A DNA stretch of 25,978 nt. Origin: 2-01-FULL-45-10 sp964433975 (GTDB taxonomy: Bacteria; Omnitrophota; Gorgyraeia; 2-01-FULL-45-10). Location: assembly GCA_964433975.1 (NCBI GenBank), contig CAYSSS010000021.1, positions 1 through 25,978 of the forward strand, written 5' to 3'. This document shows, piece by piece, positions 6,781 to 15,525 of this stretch (the stretch's first letter is position 1; every line of letters starts with the position of its first letter). The notes beneath the pieces are model-generated. The model was not told the DNA's origin. It searched no databases and saw nothing but the letters and a program-made list of their open reading frames with translations. A program made the position numbers and the translations under genes.

Positions 6781-7605
6781 CTACCTTCTTAGGTTCTTCG
6801 GTAACGCTACAGTAAATTTCGAACCGTTATTTATTTCTGATTTAACGGATATCGCGCCCTTATGCATATTTACGATATCTTTCACTATGGAGAGCCCCAA
6901 TCCGGTGCCTGGGACCCCGGCCGTATTTATATTTTCGACGCGGTAAAATCTGTCGAATACTTTGTCCAGATCATCTTTTGGTATTCCCACGCCGGTATCC
7001 GTTACCGAGATGGCGATCGAATCGTCGTCCTCTTCCAGCGATATCTGGATCTTTCCCTCGGGTCTATTATATTTTATCGCGTTGTCCACCAGGTTACTTA
7101 TCACCTGGTTTAATTTGTCGGGATCTCCCCATATCTCTATCTTCTTATCGGGTATGATGCCTTCCAGGATTATACCCTTCTCTTTTGCAGCGATATTCAG
7201 AGAGTCTATTATAGTTTTGGCAGCATCGGTGATACTGAAGAGGCTTCTATTCATGTAGGATTTAGACTTTACCTGGCGGGCCGAATCCAGGAACTCATCG
7301 ATAAGGCGATTGAGGCGTTCCACGTTCTGTATTGAGAGGTTGAGAATTTTTTTCTGCTTTTCGGTCACGGCGCCGAACGAGCCGTCCGATAAAAGGAGCA
7401 GCGCTTCTTTTATTGTGGCGAGGGGTGATTTAAGCTCGTGCGACATATTGGATGCGATCTCGTAACCATTTTTCTTTATTCTCTTTATCTCATCCTTAAG
7501 CCGCTCGTTCTCCGTTATTACAGAACGGGCTATCCTAAACTTGTAGAAGCGCTTTACCGGAGCACTGACTAACTTCGCCTTTATCTTATCCATGATCCTG
7601 TTCAA
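6781..7605 (-). CDS. Soluble sensor histidine kinase within the filament operon
   Basis: A 274-residue protein without membrane helices. A short basic N-terminus and coiled coil (about 28-50) lead into HisKA with the H-box SHELKSPL (His56). The HATPase domain carries the N-box NLVDNAIKYN (171-180), G1 DTGVGIP (203-209) and G2 GTGLGLSI (233-240). All catalytic motifs are intact. There is no recognisable input domain, so it may sense through a partner or through the basic N-terminus. The TTG start at 7605 is used because GAGGG lies seven bases upstream; an ATG at 7593 is the alternative. It begins three bases after the ATPase stop and is placed between the GspE and GspF genes, which normally adjoin. 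Confidence 0.88.
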   Translation of the reverse strand: MNRIMDKIKAKLVSAPVKRFYKFRIARSVITENERLKDEIKRIKKNGYEIASNMSHELKSPLATIKEALLLLSDGSFGAVTEKQKKILNLSIQNVERLNRLIDEFLDSARQVKSKSYMNRSLFSITDAAKTIIDSLNIAAKEKGIILEGIIPDKKIEIWGDPDKLNQVISNLVDNAIKYNRPEGKIQISLEEDDDSIAISVTDTGVGIPKDDLDKVFDRFYRVENINTAGVPGTGLGLSIVKDIVNMHKGAISVKSEINNGSKFTVALPKNLRR

Positions 7606-7608
7606 TAT

Positions 7609-9300
7609 TCAACCCTCTTCCGTTACTCTTAAGACCTCTTCGACCGTCGTGAGGCCCTCTTTGATCTTGCGGATACCGTCCCCTTTAAGCGTTATCATCC
7701 CCGCCGCTAACGCCAGATTTCTTATCTCGTCCGTGGATGACTTCGATATGACGGCATTGCGTATCTTTTCATCCGGGATCATCAACTCATATATACCGAT
7801 CCTGCCCTTGTAACCGGTGCTCATGCATTTCGGACACCCTTTGCCGCGGTAGAATTCGACCTTTTCCGGGGTATCGGCGCCTAAGTCTTCAAGCTCTTCC
7901 TTGGTGGGGGTATACTTCTCTTTGCACTCGGGACAGATGGTCCTCACGAGCCGCTGCGCTAATACGGCTATAACGGATGACGAGACCAGGAAGGGCTCAA
8001 CTCCCATATCGATCATCCTCGTCACGGCGCCGGGTGCGTCATTTGTATGCAGTGTCGAGAATACCAGATGGCCTGTAAGCGCGGACTGTATCGCGATCTC
8101 GGCGGTCTCGTGATCTCTCATTTCGCCTACCATGATGACATCCGGATCCTGTCTCAAAATAGAGCGTAGGCCGTTCGCGAATGTCAGGTCCACTTTATTG
8201 TTTATCTGTATCTGCCTTATGCCCGGTAATTTGTATTCTACGGGATCCTCGACCGTTATGATATTCTTCTCTACGGTGTTTATCTTGTTCAAAGAAGCGT
8301 AGAGAGTGGTGGTCTTACCGCTGCCCGTAGGCCCTGTGACCAGTATTATCCCGTGAGGCCGGTGGATAAGTTTATCGAATTTCATGAGGGTCTCTTTTGA
8401 GAAACCGAGATCTTCAAGGCTCAAGACCGCGCTTGCGGCATCGAGCAGCCTCAATACGACATTCTCTCCGTAGATGGTCGGCACACACGACATCCTGACG
8501 TCTATCTGCTTGCCTTCCATCTTTATGGTGAACCTGCCGTCTTGAGGGACGCGTCTTTCGGCTATATTCAGGTCTGCCATTATCTTAAGTCTGGAGATTA
8601 TCGCGGACTGCAGGTGTTTGGGCGGGGCGCTTATCTCGTGGAGCATTCCATCGACTCTGAAGCGGGTCTTTAAGGAATCCTCCTCCGGTTCTATATGTAT
8701 ATCGCTGGCGCGTTCCTGTATCGCCTTCATCATTATCATATTCACCAGCTTTATGACGAGCGGCTCTTCGACGATCCCCTGGAGCTTCTTCAGATCTATC
8801 TCCTTGCCGTCCTTTACTCCAAGCTTCTCCTCGTCTATAGACTTTATCAGGTCCTCCATGCTGCCGGAGGTGCCATAGTATTCGTTGAAGGCCTTCTTTA
8901 TCTCTCCTTCCGTAGCGACCGCGGGCTCTACGATGAGGTTCGTCTTCGACCTGACTTCATCGAGCGCGAATACGTTCCATGGGTCCGCCATGGCGCAGGT
9001 CAGCCGGTTGCCTATCTTCAGTACGGGTATGAGTTCATGCTTCCTTGCCAAGACCTCTGGCACCAGTTCTATTATCTTCGGATCTATTAGGTAGCTGCCA
9101 AGCTCTATACGCGGTATCGAGAGCTTATTGCTCAGGAACATTACCAGGTCATCTTCAGCGATATAGCCCAGCCTGACCAGTACTTTGATCAAGCGCTGAT
9201 TTGTGCGCTTCGACTCTGCCTCCGCCTTCTTCAGCTGTTCGGCGGTTATCACTCCTTCGGCTACTAGGCTTTCGCCGAGAGACAACTTCTCTTTAGCCAT
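7609..9300 (-). CDS. GspE/PilB-like assembly ATPase
   Basis: A 563-residue protein of family length. The N-terminal domain (about 1-150) is of GspE/PilB N-terminal (MshEN-like) type. The hexameric ATPase core has Walker A GPTGSGKT (323-330), the Asp box EDPVEY (351-356), Walker B DPDVIMVGEMRD (385-396) and the His box TGHLVFSTLHTND (409-421). A zinc-binding set of four cysteines (C456, C459, C489, C492) marks assembly ATPases rather than PilT-type retraction ATPases. The ATG has GGGGAG seven bases upstream. It begins three bases after a response regulator gene, which suggests regulation at the level of the machine itself, though this is inference. No PilT is present in the window. Confidence 0.95.
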   Translation of the reverse strand: MAKEKLSLGESLVAEGVITAEQLKKAEAESKRTNQRLIKVLVRLGYIAEDDLVMFLSNKLSIPRIELGSYLIDPKIIELVPEVLARKHELIPVLKIGNRLTCAMADPWNVFALDEVRSKTNLIVEPAVATEGEIKKAFNEYYGTSGSMEDLIKSIDEEKLGVKDGKEIDLKKLQGIVEEPLVIKLVNMIMMKAIQERASDIHIEPEEDSLKTRFRVDGMLHEISAPPKHLQSAIISRLKIMADLNIAERRVPQDGRFTIKMEGKQIDVRMSCVPTIYGENVVLRLLDAASAVLSLEDLGFSKETLMKFDKLIHRPHGIILVTGPTGSGKTTTLYASLNKINTVEKNIITVEDPVEYKLPGIRQIQINNKVDLTFANGLRSILRQDPDVIMVGEMRDHETAEIAIQSALTGHLVFSTLHTNDAPGAVTRMIDMGVEPFLVSSSVIAVLAQRLVRTICPECKEKYTPTKEELEDLGADTPEKVEFYRGKGCPKCMSTGYKGRIGIYELMIPDEKIRNAVISKSSTDEIRNLALAAGMITLKGDGIRKIKEGLTTVEEVLRVTEEG

Positions 9301-9303
9301 CTT

Positions 9304-9672
9304 TTACTCCCCTATAAGTTCTTTGATCTTTGCAAGAAGTATCTTCGGGTCAAAGGGTTTCGTTACGTATTCTTCCGCGCCGAGGTCCTTCCCCAGCCTG
9401 ACATCCTCTTCCTGCACCCTGGCAGTGAACATTATTATGGGTATCTTGGAATAGCGCGCGTCGTTCTTCAGGAGGCCGCATATCTTGTATCCGTCCATCT
9501 TCGGAAGCATGAGATCCAGTATTATGAGATCTGGCTTATTTTTCTTAGCCTTATCAAAGCCATCCTGACCGTCATAGGCCGAAATTACCTCATAACCGGC
9601 GGCTTCAAGTCTCATCTTTACCATCTCGACCAGCTGGACCTCGTCATCGACTATCAATATTCTCTTTGCCAT
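9304..9672 (-). CDS. Stand-alone response regulator receiver protein (REC), second of two
   Basis: A 122-residue protein consisting of a single receiver domain. The acidic pocket VDDE, phospho-acceptor Asp in IILDLMLPKMDG (D53), the Thr in IIMFTA and the Lys in VTKPFD are all present. There is no DNA-binding or other output domain, so it probably acts through protein contacts in the manner of CheY or PilG/PilH. The ATG at 9672 is preceded by GAGGAG; an in-frame GTG lies one codon upstream. It sits directly before the assembly ATPase gene and follows another receiver gene by 26 bases. Confidence 0.92.
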   Translation of the reverse strand: MAKRILIVDDEVQLVEMVKMRLEAAGYEVISAYDGQDGFDKAKKNKPDLIILDLMLPKMDGYKICGLLKNDARYSKIPIIMFTARVQEEDVRLGKDLGAEEYVTKPFDPKILLAKIKELIGE

Positions 9673-9698
9673 CACGCTCCTCTTTTGTACCTCTGTTA

Positions 9699-10091
9699 TT
9701 ATTTGTCCTTCTTGCGCAACTTGGCCGACATATCCAAAGCACTCGTTATATTGTCGACCTCCTTCGCGAGGTCATCCGTCTTTACTATGAAACCCGAAGC
9801 GCCGAACTTATTGGCCTCTTTAAATCTCTCGTCCGTGGAGAAGGCCGTTATCATGTAGACCGGCATATTCTCATCGATCTTCCTGATCCCTTTCAACACC
9901 TCGAGCCCGTCCATTCCCGGCATCAATATATCCAGAAGCACCGCGTCGGGCTTATTGTTCTTGACGTAGCTCAGCGCCTCCTCGCCGTTGGCGGCCGTTG
10001 TGACGTCATAATCATTGGCCTCCAATCTCGTGCTCATGACCTCCAGAAAATCCGGCTCATCGTCTACTATCAATATCTTTCTCTTACCCAT
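9699..10091 (-). CDS. Stand-alone response regulator receiver protein, first of two
   Basis: A 130-residue receiver domain with LIVDDE at the N-terminus, the phospho-acceptor Asp in VLLDILMPGMDG, a Thr in MITAFS and the Lys in IVKTDD. In the last motif the usual Lys-Pro is Lys-Thr, a small deviation. The C-terminus is a charged helix ending in KLRKKDK. A strong AAGGAGG lies before the ATG. No output domain is visible. It follows the large membrane kinase by 17 bases, which makes that kinase a likely phosphodonor. The two receivers differ clearly from one another, so they are not a recent duplication. Confidence 0.9.
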   Translation of the reverse strand: MGKRKILIVDDEPDFLEVMSTRLEANDYDVTTAANGEEALSYVKNNKPDAVLLDILMPGMDGLEVLKGIRKIDENMPVYMITAFSTDERFKEANKFGASGFIVKTDDLAKEVDNITSALDMSAKLRKKDK

Positions 10092-10108
10092 AAAGCCTCC
10101 TTGGGTCT

Positions 10109-13100
10109 CTATGCCTTGGCCGAAAAAGCCAGGGCAGCCTTCGCCTTCTCGATCAGCTCCAGATCGCTCTTTGCGTCATCCGGATATGTCGCATACCCGT
10201 AATTTATTTTTACCAGACCGTCCGCGTTCTGGCTCGCCAGATATTTATCCACCAGTTCCTCGAGCTTGTATTGCACTCTGCCGGCGCCGTCTCTATCGCA
10301 ATCGGCCAGGATCACTATGATATCATCGCCCGAGTTTATAACGTCATCATCTTCGCGCTTCAACATATCCTTCATCAATCTGGCGCTCTCATGCATTATA
10401 TCATTTAATTTCTTACTTGGCATGACCGTTGTATCTTCCGCGGTAATGCTCGCAGCTACGGCTATTATGGAGATTGGGGAACCCTGATCCACCGCTTTCT
10501 TAAATGCTTTTGAGACATGCTCCCTGAAGAGCGACTGAGACGTATGCTTATGCAGCTTAAATGTAAAGCTGGAGCCTTTACCCGGCTCGCTCTCCACCCA
10601 GATGGCGCCATTATGAAGATCGATCATGCTCTTGACTATGGAGAGACCTAGCCCCGTACCTTTATCTCCCGCGCCGGCCGTCCGGCCGAACTGCTGGAAC
10701 TTTTCGAATACCTTTGGCATATCTTTTTTCGATATGCCCACCCCCGTATCGGATACCGAGCAGACCACCCCGTCACCCTTATCTTTACACGAGATACCTA
10801 TCTGGCCGGCGGAAGTAAATCTTATCGCGTTGGCGATAAGATTTGTCAGGACCTGGGTGATTCCGTCGGGATCGGCCCAGACACTTCCCGTAACATCATC
10901 TATGTCGAGGCGCATTTCAAGCCCCTTCTTCCTTATCTTTGACTCAAAAGATTTCGCGACATCCCTCACCACTTTGGATATATCTATCAGGCCTCTCTTT
11001 AAATTTAGTTTCCCCGCCTCCATCTTGGATATATCGAGAAGGCTGTCTATGATCCGGGCGAGCCTGTCTATATTGTACTTGGAGATCTCCAGTATCTTGG
11101 ACTGTTTCTCGTTCACGTCTCCGGGTATCTTATCAAGCACCAGGCTTATCCCTTCTTTTATTATCGATAGCGGAGTCCTTAATTCGTGAGATACCGTGGA
11201 TATGAATCCGGACTTTAACTCGTCAAGCTTCACAAGCTCCCTGTTCGTCCTCTCAAGGGAATCCCTGGACGCCTGCAGGTCCTCCAGTATGTTCAGCGCC
11301 GCCTCCTGGGCCCCGCTCAGCTCCTTTGTGCGCTCTTCCACTATCGCTTCGAGGCCGCTTGAAAAACTTTCAAGCCTCTTCTGCTTGCTCCTTATATCGG
11401 CCATCATATCCTTGAAAAGATCGGCAAATTGCTCTATCTCATCTCCTGTATTTATATCTATCTTGGCCTCCCAGTCTCCTGCAATAATTTTTTCCGTGGC
11501 CAAACGCAGCTTATCGATAGGGCCGGATACGATCCTGCCGAAGGAAGCGGCTATCGGCATTATCAGGGCCATCATGAGAAGCGCGATCACCAGTATTTGA
11601 CTGATAAAATTTTGGATCGGCCCATAGACCTCGGACATATCCTGGACCACCAGTACTATCCATGATGCGCCACTGTCCGACATATACGGGACCTTCAATT
11701 CGCTGAATGCGCAAAATACCTCCTTATCGCGAAACGGCGTATTCCTCAATACAAAATAAGGATTTTTCATATTGGGAATCGCGCGCAATATTTTTTCCGG
11801 CAGGACCTTCTCTGCCATCGTGGATACGCCATGATGAAATATCGCCATACCTTTGCCATCCACCAAAATGGCATGGCCCGTATTGCCCAATTTGAAATCG
11901 GCTAGATTTCCAAAAAGTCTATCTATCCCTGCAGAGTCCTTGCATATACCTATTACCTCTCCTCGGGCGTTTTTCATAGGCACGGCTATTGATATCACCC
12001 AGTCTTTACTCGACTCGTCGAATTCTATATCGCTTACGTATATAGCGCCTTTGCCGCCGTCATATGCCTTTTGCCACCACTCTTCATCGGCCTGATAGAA
12101 GTCGGTCGTTTTGCCTGAAGCGGCGACTATGCCTCCGTACTTATCGGTTATGAAGATTTCGGATACATTGCTCCTTACGAGGAGAGTCTCTCTCATTCCT
12201 ACGCTTATCCTGTTCTCCAGGTACTCGTTCAGTAACGTGTCGCCTGGCTTGGCGGTGCTCCATATCCTGTCCATATCTAGAAGCTTCTTCCTGATCGATT
12301 CGGTGTTCATCCCCGCGTAGCGTGCATTGCTCTCCTCTATGGTATCCTTCCATAAAAGCCTCGTAGCGTACGTCTTCGCGTCGTCTACCTCTGATCTGAT
12401 AACGTCCACCGTATAGATGTTCAACGTATGCGCCAATTGCGAGTATTCTCTGCCCGTAATACGCATCAGGATGGCGGTGCCGGAAAAATACGTAGGGATC
12501 GAACCTACAAGAGTTACCAGTAGCATGGAGAACAATGTCACGAGGATGATTTTACGTCTTATTGCGCCTTCTAAAATTATGCCCGGCTTTCTCCTGTTCA
12601 AATTTCCTGTGAGCAGAATGAATCCGAAGGATATCGCGATAGCGCAGGCCATCCTTAAGAACTGGATAGGTAGATGAAATAACTCTATAAAGTTTGGATA
12701 ATTTAGCGCGGAGGCCGTAAAGAAATGGGCCTTCGGCGTTATAATTCCGCTGAAGACTCCATAGAGCAGAAAGGATATTATTATGGTCCACCCGCCCATT
12801 GTCGTCGACTTGGGTACGGCACGCACATTAACCCGTTTTAAGGAGAGGTAAATCGCCAGGCTCGTCAATATAGCGCCCGGCAAACAGAGTACGTATCTGG
12901 TGAATATCCGGGGAACCAGTAAATCTGCGAACTTTATCGATAGGCCCGCCCATAACAGCGGTAAGACTATCCATGCCATGCTAAACCACTTGAGAGACCC
13001 TCCCATATTGGATATCGCCACGCACCCGAATATTATGAGAAAGACAAATGACAGTGGCATAAGTACGCCGCCCACAGCGGAAAGCGTTTTTGACGAGAAG

Positions 13101-13279
13101 ATACTGGTATTCAGCATAAGAAGATCGACCCATTTGTTCAGGCCGTGCAGGAGAGCGAACCACCCTATAAAAATCATGCTCTTACCCAGCCCAAACGGAT
13201 CTTCTCTTTTTGGCAGAATAAATACAACCGCCGAAAGCACTATGAACGCCAGTCCATATAAGAAGTCCATCATCATCAT
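10109..13279 (-). CDS. Large membrane sensor histidine kinase with Cache-like sensor and degenerate GGDEF-like C-terminus
   Basis: A 1056-residue protein. An N-terminal bundle of about seven membrane helices (5-225) is followed by another helix (243-262), a large extracytoplasmic Cache-like sensor (about 275-545) with FITDKYGGIVAASG, a further helix (558-580), HAMP (578-635) and a coiled coil (635-690). HisKA has the H-box SHELRTPL (His698). HATPase has N-box NLIANAIRFT (813-822), G1 DTGVGIS and G2 GTGLGLSI. Residues 912-1055 resemble a GGDEF domain by the NSGDDIIVILADCDRDGA and INYGYATYPDDA patterns, but the GGDEF signature itself is lost, so cyclase activity is unlikely. The start has four ATG codons in a row. 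The nearest neighbours are a PAS sensor upstream and a receiver downstream. Confidence 0.88.
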   Translation of the reverse strand: MMMMDFLYGLAFIVLSAVVFILPKREDPFGLGKSMIFIGWFALLHGLNKWVDLLMLNTSIFSSKTLSAVGGVLMPLSFVFLIIFGCVAISNMGGSLKWFSMAWIVLPLLWAGLSIKFADLLVPRIFTRYVLCLPGAILTSLAIYLSLKRVNVRAVPKSTTMGGWTIIISFLLYGVFSGIITPKAHFFTASALNYPNFIELFHLPIQFLRMACAIAISFGFILLTGNLNRRKPGIILEGAIRRKIILVTLFSMLLVTLVGSIPTYFSGTAILMRITGREYSQLAHTLNIYTVDVIRSEVDDAKTYATRLLWKDTIEESNARYAGMNTESIRKKLLDMDRIWSTAKPGDTLLNEYLENRISVGMRETLLVRSNVSEIFITDKYGGIVAASGKTTDFYQADEEWWQKAYDGGKGAIYVSDIEFDESSKDWVISIAVPMKNARGEVIGICKDSAGIDRLFGNLADFKLGNTGHAILVDGKGMAIFHHGVSTMAEKVLPEKILRAIPNMKNPYFVLRNTPFRDKEVFCAFSELKVPYMSDSGASWIVLVVQDMSEVYGPIQNFISQILVIALLMMALIMPIAASFGRIVSGPIDKLRLATEKIIAGDWEAKIDINTGDEIEQFADLFKDMMADIRSKQKRLESFSSGLEAIVEERTKELSGAQEAALNILEDLQASRDSLERTNRELVKLDELKSGFISTVSHELRTPLSIIKEGISLVLDKIPGDVNEKQSKILEISKYNIDRLARIIDSLLDISKMEAGKLNLKRGLIDISKVVRDVAKSFESKIRKKGLEMRLDIDDVTGSVWADPDGITQVLTNLIANAIRFTSAGQIGISCKDKGDGVVCSVSDTGVGISKKDMPKVFEKFQQFGRTAGAGDKGTGLGLSIVKSMIDLHNGAIWVESEPGKGSSFTFKLHKHTSQSLFREHVSKAFKKAVDQGSPISIIAVAASITAEDTTVMPSKKLNDIMHESARLMKDMLKREDDDVINSGDDIIVILADCDRDGAGRVQYKLEELVDKYLASQNADGLVKINYGYATYPDDAKSDLELIEKAKAALAFSAKA

Positions 13280-13294
13280 ATATTTAGTATACTC

Positions 13295-15058
13295 TTACCC
13301 TTTTATCTTCTCCTCAAGCTCCTTGACCTTCTTCTTAAGTTCCTTTATTCTCATCTCGCGGTCGATGGCGGCCCTGTAGAATATCTCCAGGTCACGCAGC
13401 TTCTTGGCAAGCTGCTTTTCCGACAATACCTGTTCGGTTATATCGCGAACGGTCGCCTGCAATATCACCTGGTCATTAAGCGCCATCCTCGTCAAGAGAA
13501 CAGTCGCGAAGAACTCTTCACCATTCGGCCGCCTGTGCGTCCATTCGAATGAGTTGGTGCCTCTCTCAACTGCGCGCCGCATCATTTCTTCTGACTTCGC
13601 GCTCGATGATTGGCCGTCCGGTTGAAATTCGGGTGACAGATCAGCGGGAGATTTGCTGAGAAGATCTTTCTCATCTTTACAGCCGAAGAGCTTTATCGTG
13701 GCCGCGTTGCCGCTTAAGAACTTCCCCCTTGGGATCAGGAGCATTATCGCGTCGGCGGAGGACTCAAAGATGGCCCTGTACTTTATTTCGCTCTCGCGCA
13801 GCGCGAGTTCCGCTTTTTTTATCTCGGAGATATCTTTGGCCACATGGACCACCGATACCATTTTGTGATCTTTATCAAAGACGGGGCTTGTGGTGACAAG
13901 TAGCGGTATACCTATGTGCGGATCGTTCACTTCCTCGACGTGCGACTTGCCGTCGCACCTTGTCCCTTCCATGGGGCAGTTCGCGAACGGAGCGGAGAGC
14001 CCGTGCATGACCTCAAAACATTTTTTGCCGATGATCTCCTCCCGGCTTTTTCCGAGGATACTGGCGAGGGCCTGATTCGCGTTGAGTATGGTGTTGTCCA
14101 TGCCCATTATGAAGGTCGGGTCCATCATGGAGTCAAAGGTCCTCCTCCACCTTTCGGCCGCTGTGTTGACTCCGGTTTGAGCGGCTATTTTTTTTTTATC
14201 GCTGGCGTTTAGTGCTTTCGCGGTCCACAGGATGAACAGGGTAAATAATATTATGTTCGCTATTACCATGAGGGCTGTGCCGAACTGACTATCGTAGAAG
14301 CCCGCTCTTTCACCATGCAGTTTCAACCACCCGGAGATGATCGGAAGCGCGAACATCAACAAGAGAAGCCGCCGTATCATAATCCCTCTGGACAACGTAG
14401 AGGTGATGACCCCGGCAAGGCCCTTGTCCGGCCTCACGAATATCACACCAGTACATAATATCAGGAAAGCGATCGTCGCGTGCAAGGCCGTGGCTGTATA
14501 GATGGCGATCTTGCCATAGAACGTGGATAAGCCGTAGAGATACCCGCACAATGCGCTAAGGGCGATAAAAATGGCGATCGCCGCTAGGACCTGAAATGGA
14601 TAGTACCGGCGCCTGGTCATCGCATTCAGAGAGAGAAGAGCCAGGCCTATTAAAACAAAGTTGACGGCCGTAATGAATGCCATCCTGCCGAGGTGCTTGG
14701 TAAACGCGGCCCCCGGCAACTCCACGAAGAGGAGCTGATCTATGCCAAGGTTGGTCCCGGACATATACTGGTAGAGGGTTATTGCCCCTACAAGCATCAC
14801 AACGGCGGCACAAAGGTTGCCGAAGACACGGAACGGACGCTTATCGATTCGTTTTATCTGCAGGGACCATAATGAGAGGCCTGTGAGGAGAAAGCAAAGC
14901 GCGGTGTTACCCTTCATCGTGACGAGTCCGGGCAGGACGCTCTTCATAAAGGAGATGTCTAATGCCCATCCCACCAGGACAAAAAGGCCTATAGCTGCCG
15001 TGAGCAGACCGGCAACTTCTGAAATGGTATAGTACAAATTCAGTCTGTTATCCTTCAC
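13295..15058 (-). CDS. Membrane PAS-PAS sensor protein without kinase or cyclase output
   Basis: A 587-residue protein. About eight membrane helices span residues 12-285. Two PAS domains follow: PAS1 (about 305-410) and PAS2 (about 422-542, with YRAIFESSADAIMLL and ATVRDITEQ). PAS1 carries a cysteine set, KKCFEVMHG..CPMEGTRC. The C-terminus (543-587) is a strongly charged coiled coil, EMRIKELKKKVKELEEK. No HisKA, HATPase, GGDEF or methyl-acceptor domain is present, although this coiled coil often precedes a kinase domain in related proteins. It ends 15 bases before the large kinase gene, so it may hand its signal to that kinase. Translation begins at GTG with only a weak ribosome-binding site; a TATAAT at 15072-15077 has no matching -35. 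Confidence 0.82.
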   Translation of the reverse strand: MKDNRLNLYYTISEVAGLLTAAIGLFVLVGWALDISFMKSVLPGLVTMKGNTALCFLLTGLSLWSLQIKRIDKRPFRVFGNLCAAVVMLVGAITLYQYMSGTNLGIDQLLFVELPGAAFTKHLGRMAFITAVNFVLIGLALLSLNAMTRRRYYPFQVLAAIAIFIALSALCGYLYGLSTFYGKIAIYTATALHATIAFLILCTGVIFVRPDKGLAGVITSTLSRGIMIRRLLLLMFALPIISGWLKLHGERAGFYDSQFGTALMVIANIILFTLFILWTAKALNASDKKKIAAQTGVNTAAERWRRTFDSMMDPTFIMGMDNTILNANQALASILGKSREEIIGKKCFEVMHGLSAPFANCPMEGTRCDGKSHVEEVNDPHIGIPLLVTTSPVFDKDHKMVSVVHVAKDISEIKKAELALRESEIKYRAIFESSADAIMLLIPRGKFLSGNAATIKLFGCKDEKDLLSKSPADLSPEFQPDGQSSSAKSEEMMRRAVERGTNSFEWTHRRPNGEEFFATVLLTRMALNDQVILQATVRDITEQVLSEKQLAKKLRDLEIFYRAAIDREMRIKELKKKVKELEEKIKG

Positions 15059-15161
15059 GGCGCCTAGTCCTATTATATTACTATGATAGCTTATGCATAC
15101 CCAATAATAAGTATAAGTATACCCGCGGATTTTACATAAGTCAAGGCAGTCCCGCCGCGCG

Positions 15162-15239
15162 CCCTGTAGAGCCCGCCGGCAGGCGTGGACCTCGAGGGGT
15201 GTCTGCCGCAGCCAGCGCTACAGGGCTTTGTGAGCGGCC
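15162..15239. repeat. Palindromic repeat sharing a 24-bp core with the left end
   Basis: CCCTGTAG (15162-15169) and CTACAGGG (15218-15225) are arms of a stem with an inner GGCAG..CTGCC pair. The stretch 15211-15239 matches 75-103 in inverted orientation with one mismatch over 29 bases (24 exact). It lies in the gene-free stretch 15059-15523, next to the larger foldback, upstream of the PAS sensor gene. Short open frames across it are repeat-derived. Confidence 0.7.
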
Positions 15240-15295
15240 CATCCTGAGTCCGCTTATACCAATTAGCGCCAAGTAACTGCCTGAAAAGCATTGTA

Positions 15296-15525
15296 AAATC
15301 TAAGCCGATGTTATGTAAAGCACAATAAAAATGTTAGGTCTTTTGTGAAGGAGAAAAACGGTTAAAAAGGGCCGAGGATGTCTGAGGCCGCCTATGGCGG
15401 CCGAGTTCCGCAGGCCCCCGTTTTTCGACTGAGCAAAAGACCGACCCGAACTTTTATTGTGAGGGGAACATTTTTCCTGCCACCATATTTGGTGACTTGT
15501 GCGGAACATAACAAGGCTTAGGTTT
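15296..15525. repeat. Foldback element with about 20-bp terminal inverted repeats
   Basis: Terminal arms at 15296-15316 and 15506-15525 pair with few mismatches (AAATCTAAGCC..GTTATGT against ACATAAC..GGCTTAGGTTT). Inside, a second imperfect pair runs about 15321-15361 against 15419-15463 (CACAATAAAA..GGTCTTTTG against its reverse complement). The centre holds GGCCGCC-TAT-GGCGGCC. A side hairpin CACCA-TATT-TGGTG lies at 15481-15494. No transposase is encoded. The right end reaches the stop codon of the DUF1667 gene, so the element forms the 3' end of the glycerol operon and may act as a terminator. It looks like a MITE or large REP structure. Confidence 0.78.

Noticed and set aside
15072..15077. 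TATAAT upstream of the PAS sensor gene as the main pilus-block promoter
   Set aside because: No -35 box at a suitable distance, and only 13 bases to the GTG start; kept only as a remark in the gene entry.
15091..15509. Two minus-strand frames of 66 and 69 codons between the DUF1667 and PAS sensor genes
   Set aside because: Both are made of foldback and palindrome sequence with biased translations and no ribosome-binding sites.
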